A stretch of DNA of 53,780 nt from assembly GCA_030446775.1 (NCBI GenBank), contig JAUJMQ010000008.1, forward strand, positions 1 through 53,780, read 5' to 3'. Under the pieces are notes generated by a model, which made no database searches, had not been told where the DNA came from, and saw nothing but the letters and a program-made list of their open reading frames with translations. The stretch comes from Egibacteraceae bacterium (GTDB lineage Bacteria > Actinomycetota > Nitriliruptoria > Euzebyales > Egibacteraceae). A program made the translations under genes and the position numbers. Positions within the stretch are counted from its first letter, which is position 1; each line of letters opens with the position of its first letter. Below, one piece after another: positions 28,621-36,590 of the stretch.

Positions 28621-29013
28621 TTATTCGGGGAGGTCGCTGCGCAGCTGGCGGGCACCGCGCAGGTAGGCGTGGCGCAGCTCGCCGCGGGGCCGCTCGCTGT
28701 AGACGTGCGCCATCACCCGCACGCACAGGGCGATGCCGCTGCCGCCGGTGACGTCGAGCTCCCGCGCGCACAGCATCGGCACGTCGGCGATGCCCGCGGC
28801 CCGCACCGCCGCGGCGGGGAACTCCGAACGGACGTCATCGGTGGCGGTGAACAGCAGGCTCACGATGTCGGCCGGCTCCAAGCCGTTGCGCTCCAGCAGC
28901 GCGCCCAGCATCTCGGCGGTCCGGCCGAGCACCTGCTCGCGGGTGTCGACCTGCAGCGTCGGCGCGCCGCGCCGCGCGACGCGCCGCGGGCCGCCGAGCC
29001 GCGGTCCGCTCAC
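28621..29013 (-). CDS. aroH: Chorismate mutase, AroH class
   Basis: 130 residues. Converts chorismate to prephenate, the substrate of the next gene product. AroH-type trimeric fold features: LLERNGLEPADIVSLLFTAT, DDVRSEFPAAAVRAAG, VPMLCARELDVTGG and VRVMAHVYSE. GTG 29013 overlaps the rluB stop (GTGA). Slightly longer N-terminus than usual (RLGGPRRVARRGAP). Context with tyrA and aroA forms a phenylalanine/tyrosine branch module. Confidence 0.92.
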   Translation of the reverse strand: MSGPRLGGPRRVARRGAPTLQVDTREQVLGRTAEMLGALLERNGLEPADIVSLLFTATDDVRSEFPAAAVRAAGIADVPMLCARELDVTGGSGIALCVRVMAHVYSERPRGELRHAYLRGARQLRSDLPE

Positions 29014-29768
29014 GCCGCGGTCCGCGGCCCGCTCAACCCGACGGCGCCGTACAGGGCGCGGACCTCCGCGCCGGTCAGGGGTCGCGACTTGCCGGGGGCG
29101 ATGTCGCCGAGGTGCAGCGGACCGATCCGCACCCGCGCGAGACGTTCCAGCGGGAGCCCGACGGCCTGAAGCATCCTGCGGACCTCGCGTTTGCGACCTT
29201 CGGCCAGCACGATCTCGATGAGCGTGCGGTCCCCCGCCGCGCCGAGCTCGCGGACCGACCGAGCCCGTGCCGGGCCGTCCTCCAGATCCACGCCCTCCAG
29301 GAGCGTCCGCAGGCTGCGGCGCTTGGCAGGCCCGCGGATCTGCGCCACGTAGGTCTTCTCCACCTCGTAGCTGGGATGCGCCAGCCGGTTCGCGAGCTCC
29401 CCGTCGTTGGTGAGCACGAGCAGGCCCTCGGTGTCGCGGTCGAGCCGGCCCACGGGGTACACCCGCGGCGCCGACGGCACGAGATCCATCACCGTGGGGC
29501 GGCCCTGGGGGTCGGTGACCGTCGTGACGACTCCGGTCGGCTTGTTCAGCAGCAGGTACACGAGCAGCGGGTTGGTGTGGATGCGCTCGCCGTCGACGGT
29601 GATCACCTGGGTCGTGGGGTCGGCCTTGCCGCCGAGGATGACGAGCTCGCCGTCCACGCAGACCCGCCCCGCGGCGATGAGCTCCTCGCAGGCGCGGCGG
29701 CTGCCGATGCCCGCGGCGGCGAGAACCTTCTGCACCCGCTCCGCGCGGTCGGCGTCGATCGGGCTCAT
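29010..29768 (-). CDS. rluB: 23S rRNA pseudouridine synthase, RluB/RsuA family
   Basis: 252 residues. N-terminal S4 RNA-binding domain (RVQKVLAAAGIGSRRACEEL), then catalytic YPVGRLDRDTEGLLVLTNDG with the nucleophilic Asp in RLDRDT, and EGRKREVRRM. In many Gram-positive genomes this gene follows scpB, as here. Its ATG is preceded by a pair of the dispersed repeat core in the gap after scpB. Confidence 0.93.
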   Translation of the reverse strand: MSPIDADRAERVQKVLAAAGIGSRRACEELIAAGRVCVDGELVILGGKADPTTQVITVDGERIHTNPLLVYLLLNKPTGVVTTVTDPQGRPTVMDLVPSAPRVYPVGRLDRDTEGLLVLTNDGELANRLAHPSYEVEKTYVAQIRGPAKRRSLRTLLEGVDLEDGPARARSVRELGAAGDRTLIEIVLAEGRKREVRRMLQAVGLPLERLARVRIGPLHLGDIAPGKSRPLTGAEVRALYGAVGLSGPRTAA

Positions 29769-29770
29769 GC

Positions 29771-29826
29771 TTGCACCTCACGCGCCGGACGGCTCAGGTG
29801 GCGCACCTCACGCGCCGGACGGCTCA
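29771..29826 (-). repeat. Pair of dispersed repeat cores between scpB and rluB
   Basis: Minus strand: two copies of TGAGCCGTCCGGCGCGTGAG followed by GTGC, 33 bp apart. The first TGA (29826-29824) is the scpB stop codon. Same core as at 35086 and 46973. The ATG of rluB comes 2 nt after the second copy. Confidence 0.8.
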
Positions 29827-30474
29827 TGTGGCGCCTCCGTCGGGATCGGCGGCCGCGGCGGCGCCGAGGTCGCGGCGGGCGACCTTGTAGCCGCCCGGCG
29901 GCGGCTCGGGCGGCAGCGGCGCCGACGGCGACAGGTCCGGCAGCGGGGGCAGGTCGTCGACCGCCCCCAACCCGAGCCGTTCGAGGAACACCGGCGTGGT
30001 TCCGTACAGCAGCGGCCGGCCGGGCGCGGGGTCGCGCCCGACCTCGGTCACGAGGCCGCGCGCCACCAGGGAACGGACGGCGCCGTCGGCCTCCACGCCG
30101 CGGATGGCAGAGATCCTCGCGCGGGTGACCGGCTGGGAGTACGCCACGATCGCCAGCGTCTCCAGCGCCGCGGAGGACAGCCGCCCGCTGCGGCCGGCGA
30201 GGACGAAGCGCTCGACGTAGGGCGCCGCGCCCGGGTCGGTGTACAGCCGCCAGCCACCGGCGACCTCCCGCAGGACGAACCCGCGCCCGTCGTCGACGTA
30301 CTCGGCGCGCAGCGCCCGCAGGGTCGCGACGACCTCGCCGGTGGCCACTTCGAGCACCTGGGCGAGGGTGACCTGGTCGACCGGCTCCTCCGCGACGAGC
30401 AGGATCGCCTCCAGCGCCCTGCGGGTCTGCGGGCCGGCGCAGGCGGCCGGCGGGTGCTCGGGGGCGGCGCTCAC
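29824..30474 (-). CDS. scpB: Segregation and condensation protein B
   Basis: 216 residues. Winged-helix kleisin partner of SMC-ScpA. RRALEAILLVAEEPVDQVTL opens the first winged helix; ALETLAIVAYSQPVTRARIS and IRGVEADGAVRSLVARGLV are the family core, then LYGTTPVFLERLGL. The tail is Pro/Ala-rich. GTG 30474 overlaps the scpA stop (GTGA). Its TGA is provided by the dispersed repeat core. Confidence 0.94.
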   Translation of the reverse strand: MSAAPEHPPAACAGPQTRRALEAILLVAEEPVDQVTLAQVLEVATGEVVATLRALRAEYVDDGRGFVLREVAGGWRLYTDPGAAPYVERFVLAGRSGRLSSAALETLAIVAYSQPVTRARISAIRGVEADGAVRSLVARGLVTEVGRDPAPGRPLLYGTTPVFLERLGLGAVDDLPPLPDLSPSAPLPPEPPPGGYKVARRDLGAAAAADPDGGAT

Positions 30475-31268
30475 GAACGGACGGCGGGTTCGGGGTCGTC
30501 GCGGGCGAGCTCGGCCAGGGCGAAGGGACGGTCGCTGGCGTCACCGCGCGCGGACACCTCCAGCGCGCCGAACGAGCCGTCCTGGTCGAGGTCGACGAGG
30601 TCGAGCTTGTACAGCTCGAGCGCGGCGAGGAAGTGCACGACGACCTCGACGCGGTGCCGGCAGCCGGCCGTCAGCTCGCGGAACGACGCCCGCCCGCCCG
30701 CCCGGCCGAGCTCGTCGACGAGCATCGCGGCGGCCTCGCGGACGGTCAGGCGGACCGGCTGGACGTGGGTGAGATCCACCGAGGTCTCGGCGGCGGCGAG
30801 GGCCGCGGCCGCGAGCATCGCCAGGCCGCCGGCGTCGATGCCGAGCTCGGCTTGTGGCACCAGCCCGACGTAGCGCTCCTCCAGGCGCACCTGGCGGGGG
30901 ACGTAGCCGGTGCTGGACTCCAACCGCTCGACCAGGTGGGCGGCGGCGGCCGAGAAGACCCGGTATTCCAGCAGTCGGGCGTACAGCAGGTCGCGCGCCT
31001 CGGTCGCGAGCTCGTCGAGCTCGGGGTCGTCGGTGTCGGGCAGCAACCGGGCCGCCTTGAGCTCCACGAGGGTGGCCGCCACGATCAGGAACTCGGTGGC
31101 GACCTCCAGGTCGAGCGCGTCGAGCTCGGCCATCGCCGCCAGGTAGTCGTCGGTGATCGCCGCGAGCGAGACCTCGTAGATGTCGACCTGGTGCCGCGCG
31201 ATGAGCTGCAGCAACAGGTCGAACGGGCCCGAGAAGGACCCGACGGCGACGTGGTAGGTGGCCGACAT
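30471..31268 (-). CDS. scpA: Segregation and condensation protein A
   Basis: 265 residues. Kleisin that bridges SMC heads. FSGPFDLLLQLIARHQVDIY near the N-terminus and FLIVAATLVELKAARLLP are characteristic; the C-terminal winged helix (FRELTAGCRHRVEVVVHFLAALELYKL) is complete. First gene of the operon running to der. In mycobacteria a parA-type gene usually lies upstream; here the upstream neighbour is an unrelated divergent gene. Confidence 0.94.
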   Translation of the reverse strand: MSATYHVAVGSFSGPFDLLLQLIARHQVDIYEVSLAAITDDYLAAMAELDALDLEVATEFLIVAATLVELKAARLLPDTDDPELDELATEARDLLYARLLEYRVFSAAAAHLVERLESSTGYVPRQVRLEERYVGLVPQAELGIDAGGLAMLAAAALAAAETSVDLTHVQPVRLTVREAAAMLVDELGRAGGRASFRELTAGCRHRVEVVVHFLAALELYKLDLVDLDQDGSFGALEVSARGDASDRPFALAELARDDPEPAVRS

Positions 31269-31374
31269 GGCGGTCCGGAGTGTAGACGGTGCCCCGCCCG
31301 ATCCCCCTGACCACCGATCGGTGCCGATGCCGGGAGGGCCGCGGCAGCGGATCGCCGATGCGCCGGGGAGCCGG

Positions 31375-31402
31375 GTGAACCATTCGGGCCGCGGGGTCGT
31401 CT
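31375..31402 (+). promoter_or_regulatory. ECF-sigma-like promoter
   Basis: GTGAACC (31375-31381) and CGTCT (31398-31402), separated by 16 bp, resemble the GAAC / CGTC elements of extracytoplasmic-function sigma promoters. It is 37 bp upstream of the GTG at 31439, in front of a gene leading to an ECF sigma/anti-sigma pair. Confidence 0.4.
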
Positions 31403-31438
31403 GCAGCGGTGAGACACAACCAGACGAAGGAGGCCACC

Positions 31439-32389
31439 GTGCGACGGCTCCGGGTCACGATCGCGGTGCTGGCGGCGGGAGCGGTCCTCGCGCTGCCGGG
31501 GACGGCCGCGGCGGGCGGCGTCGACACGCTCAGCTTCGCGCGGTCCCACCACGCGCCGGGGATGGTCGCGGCGGGCGACGGTGAGCTGATGTTCGGCTCG
31601 CAGCGGGCGGCACGGCGGGTGCTGCGCCGTGGCGAGCTGGCGGTGTACCTGCTGCCCGGGGCGTACGTGGACCGGGTCGGCGGGTCCAGTGTCCGCTGGT
31701 CGGGCCTACCCGACGGGGCGCGTCGCGTCGGCACCGCGTCGCTTCGTCGCAGCGAGTGGGCCGGCAACGTGCTCGGCGTCCGCGCCCGCTTCGAGGTCCC
31801 GAAGATCGCGGCCGGCGACTACCGTCTGGTGGTGTGCGCGCCGGGCTGCCGGCGCCTGGCGGGGCGCTACCAGTGGCCCACCCCGTTCTCGGTCGTCGCC
31901 ACCCCGACGGAGGCGCGGCTCCTGGACCGCCTCGACAGGCACGACATCCAGAGCAGGGAGCAGGTGGGCGCCGTGCACCACCAGGTCGAGCTGACCCGGC
32001 GCCGGCTCGTCGACCGCTCCTTGCTCACCGCAAAGCGGCAGGACGAGCTCGCCGCGACCACCGCCGCGCTGCGCGACGAGGTGAACGCGGGGGTGGACCG
32101 GCTCGACGCCGAGCTGGCGCGGGTGCGGCGCCAGGCCGACGAGGCACAGGCGGCCGCGGCGCGTGACCGGCGGCTGCTGGCGGGCGGCATCGCGGCGCTG
32201 CTGGTGGCGCTGGCCGTCGTGACCTGGCGGCGGCCTGCCCTGAGGGCGGCCGCACCCCCGTCCGTCACGCCCAGCCCGCCCGGCGTCGACGGCTTCAAGC
32301 GACCAGCGTCGCCCTCCGCCGCGCCCGACTCGCCGGACGCCGACGGCTTCGAGCGACCCGCGCCCGTCGGTGCGGTCCGCCGGCGGTGA
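31439..32389 (+). CDS. Secreted or membrane-anchored protein of unknown function
   Basis: 316 residues from GTG 31439, chosen because AAGGAGG lies 5 nt upstream; another GTG 30 nt earlier lacks this. Signal peptide: VRRLRVTIAVLAAGAVLALP ending TAAAGG. A beta-rich extracytoplasmic domain (about 30-150) contains a Cys pair (VVCAPGCRRL). A long charged coiled coil (about 170-245, RQDELAATTAALRDEVNAGV) precedes a transmembrane helix (LLAGGIAALLVALAVVTW) and a cytoplasmic Pro/Ser tail with a repeated DGF(K/E)RPA motif. Function unknown. Its proximity to the sigma factor and the ECF-like promoter suggest it belongs to that envelope-stress regulon. Confidence 0.75.
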   Translation: MRRLRVTIAVLAAGAVLALPGTAAAGGVDTLSFARSHHAPGMVAAGDGELMFGSQRAARRVLRRGELAVYLLPGAYVDRVGGSSVRWSGLPDGARRVGTASLRRSEWAGNVLGVRARFEVPKIAAGDYRLVVCAPGCRRLAGRYQWPTPFSVVATPTEARLLDRLDRHDIQSREQVGAVHHQVELTRRRLVDRSLLTAKRQDELAATTAALRDEVNAGVDRLDAELARVRRQADEAQAAAARDRRLLAGGIAALLVALAVVTWRRPALRAAAPPSVTPSPPGVDGFKRPASPSAAPDSPDADGFERPAPVGAVRRR

Positions 32390-32515
32390 CGGGCGACCGG
32401 TCGCCGGGCGCAGCGGCGCTCCCCGCCGGCGCGGCGAGCGAGGGTGGACGGCAAGCGGCCGGTGGTAGACGATCACCGCGCCCGCCGCCGCGACGGCGGG
32501 CAGGAAGGCTCCAAG

Positions 32516-33055
32516 GTGGACGAGCCGGCACCGCAGGTCGTCCGCGCCGCGGCGGCCGGAGACCTCGACGCCTTCACCGAGCTCGTCCGCACCTACCAGA
32601 TGCCGGTGTGGCGTTTCCTGCGCCACCTGCTGGGCGACGCCGAGCTCGCCGAGGACGTCACCCAGGACACGTTCCTGCGTGTCCACCGCAACCTCGCCGG
32701 CTTCGAGTTCCGCTCGAAGTTCTCGACGTGGATCTTTCGCATCGCCCGCAACGCCGGCACGGACGCGTTGCGGGCGCAGCAGCGTCGCGCGCGTCTGATC
32801 CGCGCCGTGCAGCCCGCGCCACCGGCGGGCGACGCGGCCACCGGGGTGGAGCTGTCGGCGTCGTTGGCGAGCCTCGCGCCCAAGCTGCGCGAGGCGTTCA
32901 TCCTCGTCGAGGTGTTCGGGCTGCCCTACCGCGAGGCCGGCGATGCGCTCGGCGTCCCGGAGGGCACGGTCAAGAGCCGGGTGTTCCACGCGCGGGGGCA
33001 GCTCGTCGCGTGGCTGCGCGCCGGCGAGCCCGGGGAGCGCGTCGGTGAGGTGTGA
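32516..33055 (+). CDS. ECF-type RNA polymerase sigma factor
   Basis: 179 residues from GTG 32516 with AGGAAGG 7 nt upstream; a longer in-frame start at 32444 lacks a clear site. Region 2: FTELVRTYQMPVWRFLRHLL, AEDVTQDTFLRVHRNL, FSTWIFRIARNAGTDALR. Region 4: LAPKLREAFILVEVFGLPYR, VPEGTVKSRVFHARGQL. No extra domains. Its end overlaps the anti-sigma start by 11 nt, the usual arrangement for a sigma and its inhibitor. Confidence 0.92.
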   Translation: MDEPAPQVVRAAAAGDLDAFTELVRTYQMPVWRFLRHLLGDAELAEDVTQDTFLRVHRNLAGFEFRSKFSTWIFRIARNAGTDALRAQQRRARLIRAVQPAPPAGDAATGVELSASLASLAPKLREAFILVEVFGLPYREAGDALGVPEGTVKSRVFHARGQLVAWLRAGEPGERVGEV

Positions 33056-35089
33056 CGAGGCGCGCCCCGACGTCTCGGCCGCCTTCGACGGCGAGCTCCA
33101 CGACGCTGCACGGCGTGACGCGGTCGCCGCCCACCTCGCCGGCTGCGACGAGTGCCGGGCGTTCGACGCGCAGCTGACCGTGCTGCGGCGACGGCTGCGC
33201 TACGAGGTCGTCGCCGGCGTCCCCGACGTCACCGCCGCCGTCCTCGCCGCCGTGCGCGACGAGCCGGCCGCCTCCCGGCCGCCGGGGCACGTCGCGTCCG
33301 GCGTCCTTGCCGGCATGCGCGCGCCGCGGCCGTCACGACCGACGTCGCCGGCGCCGCGCCGCGGCCGCCCGGGTTCGCCGGCCGCCGCGCGCCACGCCGC
33401 TTCCCCGGCCCGCCGCAGCGTCGCGCCGGCCGCCGCTTCCCGCCCTCCCCGCAGCCTCGCGCCGGTCGCCGCCGCGTTCCTCGCCGGGATCGTGGCGGCG
33501 GTCACCTTCGTCGGCCCGCCACCCACCGGCCCGCCGTGGGTCCGGCCGCCGACCTGCCGGGGGCCGTCGTCGCGGCGCAGCAGCGCCTGTCCAGCCTCGC
33601 CGCGTCGGTCGAGGTCGTGGAGCGCGGCTGGCACCCCGACGTGCCCGAGCGGCGCTTCCGCGGCAGGCTGCGCTACCGCTCCCCGAGTCGCTGTCGCTCG
33701 TCCTGCGCGACGAGACCGCCTACCCGCCCGGGCCGTGGGTGCCGTCCCACGTCACCGCCGTCGTCGACGGCGCCGCGCCTGGACCCGCGCGCCGGCCGCC
33801 TGCCCCCGGGAGGCGCAACCGGGCTGCAGCCCGCCGGCGCCACGCGTCGACGCGGTCCGCCGCCGCGAGCCGTTCGCCGACGCGGTGCCGTCCCCGCTGG
33901 ACCTCGTGCTCCCCGTCGACAGCTTCACGCTGGCGGCCGCGCCGCCGACCCTGGGCAGCCGGACCGTCGCCGGCCGCCCCGCACTCGGCCTGGTCACCAC
34001 GGTCGCGCAGGTGCGGCCGCTGCTCGACGGCCTGCTGCAGGGCGGCGGCTGGCGCGAGCTCTACCCGTCGGACCCCGTGGAGCTGTGGCTGGACGCCGGC
34101 GCGCTCGTGCCCCTGGCACTCACGGTCCGTCCCGACTCCGGGGACGACCGCAGGTGGTGGGCGGCTCGCGCCGGCTACGACGACCCGGCCGGCGCGGCGA
34201 TCCTGGACGTCGTCGTGCACGGCGTCCGGATCAACGAGCCGCTGCCTGAGCGCAGCTTCCCGCGCGTGCCGGCCGGCGTGACGCCGCGCGACGCCGGCTT
34301 CGACGACACCGTCCCGGCCGCGGACGCCGCCCCACGCAGCGCCGCCGCGGCCGCCTCGCCGGGTTGGCTGCCCGCCGGCATGCGCCCCCACCGCACCGGC
34401 GTGCTCGGCGGTGGCGCCGGACCGGACGTCGCCGTGTCGACGTGGACCGACGGCAGGGCCTGGGTCAAGGTGCGGGCGACCCGCCGCTGGCCCGGCGGGC
34501 GGCTGTTCGGTGAGCTCGGCCAGGTCGTCCGGCGGGTCCGGCTCGCCGGAGGCGCGACCGCCTACGTCGCCGAGGGCGGCAACCGGGTGGCGCTGCACGC
34601 CGGCGACATCGACGTCGAGGTGAGCGGCAGCATCGGCGAGCCGGGCCTGCGCCGGGTCGCGGCGAACCTGGACGTCGCGGCCGTCCGGTGCCCGCCGGAT
34701 GGCTGGAGGCGTCCGCCACGACCCTGCGTGAGGTCCGCCGCGCACGCGGGCCCGCTGCTGCCCGGAGGCCTGGCGCGGGTTCGCCGCGCCGTCGGTCCGC
34801 ACCGCCGCCGGCGCGGTGGCGCTGACCTACCCCGGCTGGGCCTGGGGCGCGCGCCTTCGTGCTCACGCAGGCGCCGGTCGCGGCCGAGCTCCGCGGCTGG
34901 GCCCGGCGCCTCCGCGTGAGCCGCCCGGCGACTGTGCGCGGCGCGCAGGTGCGCGGCACCGCCGGCCGCTACACCCCGTCGCTGGGGAGCTCGAATGGGT
35001 CGAGGCCGGTCGGGTGCTCAGCCTGCGCAGCCACACGCCCGTCGCTGGCCGAGCTCGTCGCTCTCGCGCGGCGCCTCGAGCGCCGGTGA
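33045..35089 (+). CDS. Large zinc-finger anti-sigma factor with RseB/LolA-like outer domain, multiple frameshifts
   Basis: About 680 residues in several frames. GTG 33045 starts a ZAS domain, RCDEARPDVSAAFDGEL followed by HLAGCDECRAF (HxxxCxxC), which holds the sigma factor. A helix SLAPVAAAFLAGIVAAVTFV (about 33465-33525) crosses the membrane. Breaks near 33545, 33680 and 33840 lead to the outer part: AAQQRLSSLAASVEVVERGW, ESLSLVLRDETAYPPGPWVP and PLDLVLPVDSFTLAAAP. These resemble RseB/LolA-type lipoprotein-sensor beta sheets. After another break near 34690 it ends AELVALARRLERR-stop. The TGA (35087-35089) is inside the first unit of the 29-bp repeat array. Classic ZAS factors are far shorter; the big sensor domain suggests direct envelope-stress sensing. 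Confidence 0.72.
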
Positions 35090-35310
35090 GCCGCCCGGCG
35101 ACTGAGGTGCAGGCGTGAGCCGCCCGGCGACTGAGGTGCAGGCGTGAGCCGCCCGGCGACTGAGGTGCAGGCGTGAGCCGCCCGGCGACTGAGGTGCAGG
35201 CGTGAGCCGCCCGGCGACTGAGGTGCAGGCGTGAGCCGCCCGGCGACTGAGGCAGGCGTCGCCCGGCGACTGAGGTGCGCGTCGGCGACTGAGGTGCAGG
35301 CGTGAGCCGC
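35086..35310 (+). repeat. 29-bp tandem repeat array (minisatellite)
   Basis: Five perfect 29-bp units start at 35086, 35115, 35144, 35173 and 35202, each GTGAGCCGCCCGGCGACTGA then GGTGCAGGC. A sixth from 35231 lacks two bases, and two or three degenerate units follow to about 35310. No spacers, so not CRISPR. Read from GTG each unit encodes VSRPATEVQA and then shifts frame. Same core as the dispersed repeats at 24.1, 29.8 and 47.0 kb; a partial copy also sits inside the preceding gene at 34916. Confidence 0.93.
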
Positions 35311-35343
35311 CCGGCGCCGGGCGTGAGGCCTGGGCGTGCGAGG

Positions 35344-36581
35344 GTGAGCCGCAAGGTGGGGCGTGAGCGGGTCGTGCGCGCCCCCGGCCCGTCCCCGCAG
35401 GCGTCCGCTCCCGCGCTCCGCGCCCCGGTCCCGGCGACCGCGCAACCGCCGGCGCCCGTCCCGGCGCGACCGGCGGGGTCCCCGACGTCGCCCCCGCCGC
35501 CGTCCCCGTCCCCGCGCCGCCCGAGCGGCTGCTCCTCGCGTGGACACCCGGCGGGCTCCCGCCCGGGCTCGCCGCCGCGGTGCGACGCCTGCCCCAGGTC
35601 GAGCGGGTCACCGTCGTGCGCGGCGGCCTGCTGGAGCTCACCGCGACCCGCGACGCCGCCGGGAGGCGGTCGACCGCACCCGCGACGGCTTTGTGATCCC
35701 GCTCGACGCGATGGCCTTCGACCCCGGCTCCTACCGGCGCTTCCTGCCGCCTTCCGCCGCGCCGGCCTTCACCGGGCTGCGGCCCGGGGAGGCCCTGCTG
35801 GGCGCCACGGCGGCCGGGCTGCGCCGGCTCGGCCGTGGCGGGACGTTGACCTTCGCCGGCGGCGGCACGCTCACGGTCGCCGGTGTCGTCGACGACACCC
35901 TCGTCGGTGGCGCCGAGGTCGCCGTCGCCGCGCGGCCCGGCCAGCCCGTCGCGCTCGGACCCGCCCGCTACCTGTTGCTGTCCTACCGCGGCGGCCGCGC
36001 CCGCGTCGAGCGCGCCGTCCGCCGCGCGGTGCCCTCCGGGCGTGCGGTCCGCCTGCGCGGCCCGGGCGAGACCCCGTTCCTGCGCCAGGGTGACGCCGTC
36101 CTGCCGCAGGCCGCGATCAAGGAGCGCTTCGGGGAGTTCTCCTACCGGCGCGGCGCGGGCCGCGAGTTCACCCAGGACCCGGTCTGGGCGTCCGAGCACC
36201 TCGACACGGCCCGGGTGCCGCTGCTCGGCGAGGTCCGCTGCCACCGTGCCCTGCTGCCGGCGCTGCGCGGCGCGTTGCGCGAGCTGCGGCGGCGCAACCT
36301 GGGCGCCGTGGTGGACCGGGAGGGTTCGCCGGCTGCCACAGCGCGCGGCTGACGTCGTCGCGGCAGACCGTGTCACGCCACGCCTGGGGCGTCGCCGTGG
36401 ACCTGAACTACCCGGACAACCCCTACGGTCAGGCCTCGGCGCAAGACCCCGCCTCGTCGAGGTCTTCGAGCGCTGGGGGTTCGCATGGGGCGGCGAGTGG
36501 CTGATCCCCGACGCCGCCCACTTCGAGTACCGCCGGCCGCCCGACCCGCTCGCCGAGCGGCTCCCGGCCACCCGGGACTGA
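35344..36581 (+). CDS. M15-family (VanY-like) D-Ala-D-Ala carboxypeptidase-type peptidase, several frameshifts
   Basis: About 410 residues. The catalytic end is clear: SRHAWGVAVDLNYPDNPYG (HxxxxxxD zinc ligands) and GFAWGGEWLIPDAAHFEYRR (final HxE/Y element), typical of peptidases that trim peptidoglycan stem peptides. Upstream beta-rich sequence (DGFVIPLDAMAFDPGSYRRF, GGGTLTVAGVVDDTLVGG) is a long N-terminal extension, with an Ala/Pro-rich start that may include an export signal I cannot see intact. Breaks near 35490, 35665, 36345 and 36445. The start is uncertain: GTG 35344 follows the last degenerate repeat unit; GTG 35302 lies inside it. Confidence 0.75.
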
Positions 36582-36590
36582 CGCCGGGAC

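Noticed and set aside
35086-35310. Possible CRISPR array
   Set aside because: Units are 29 bp, a CRISPR-like size, but directly abut without spacers, and no cas gene is nearby; it is a tandem minisatellite.
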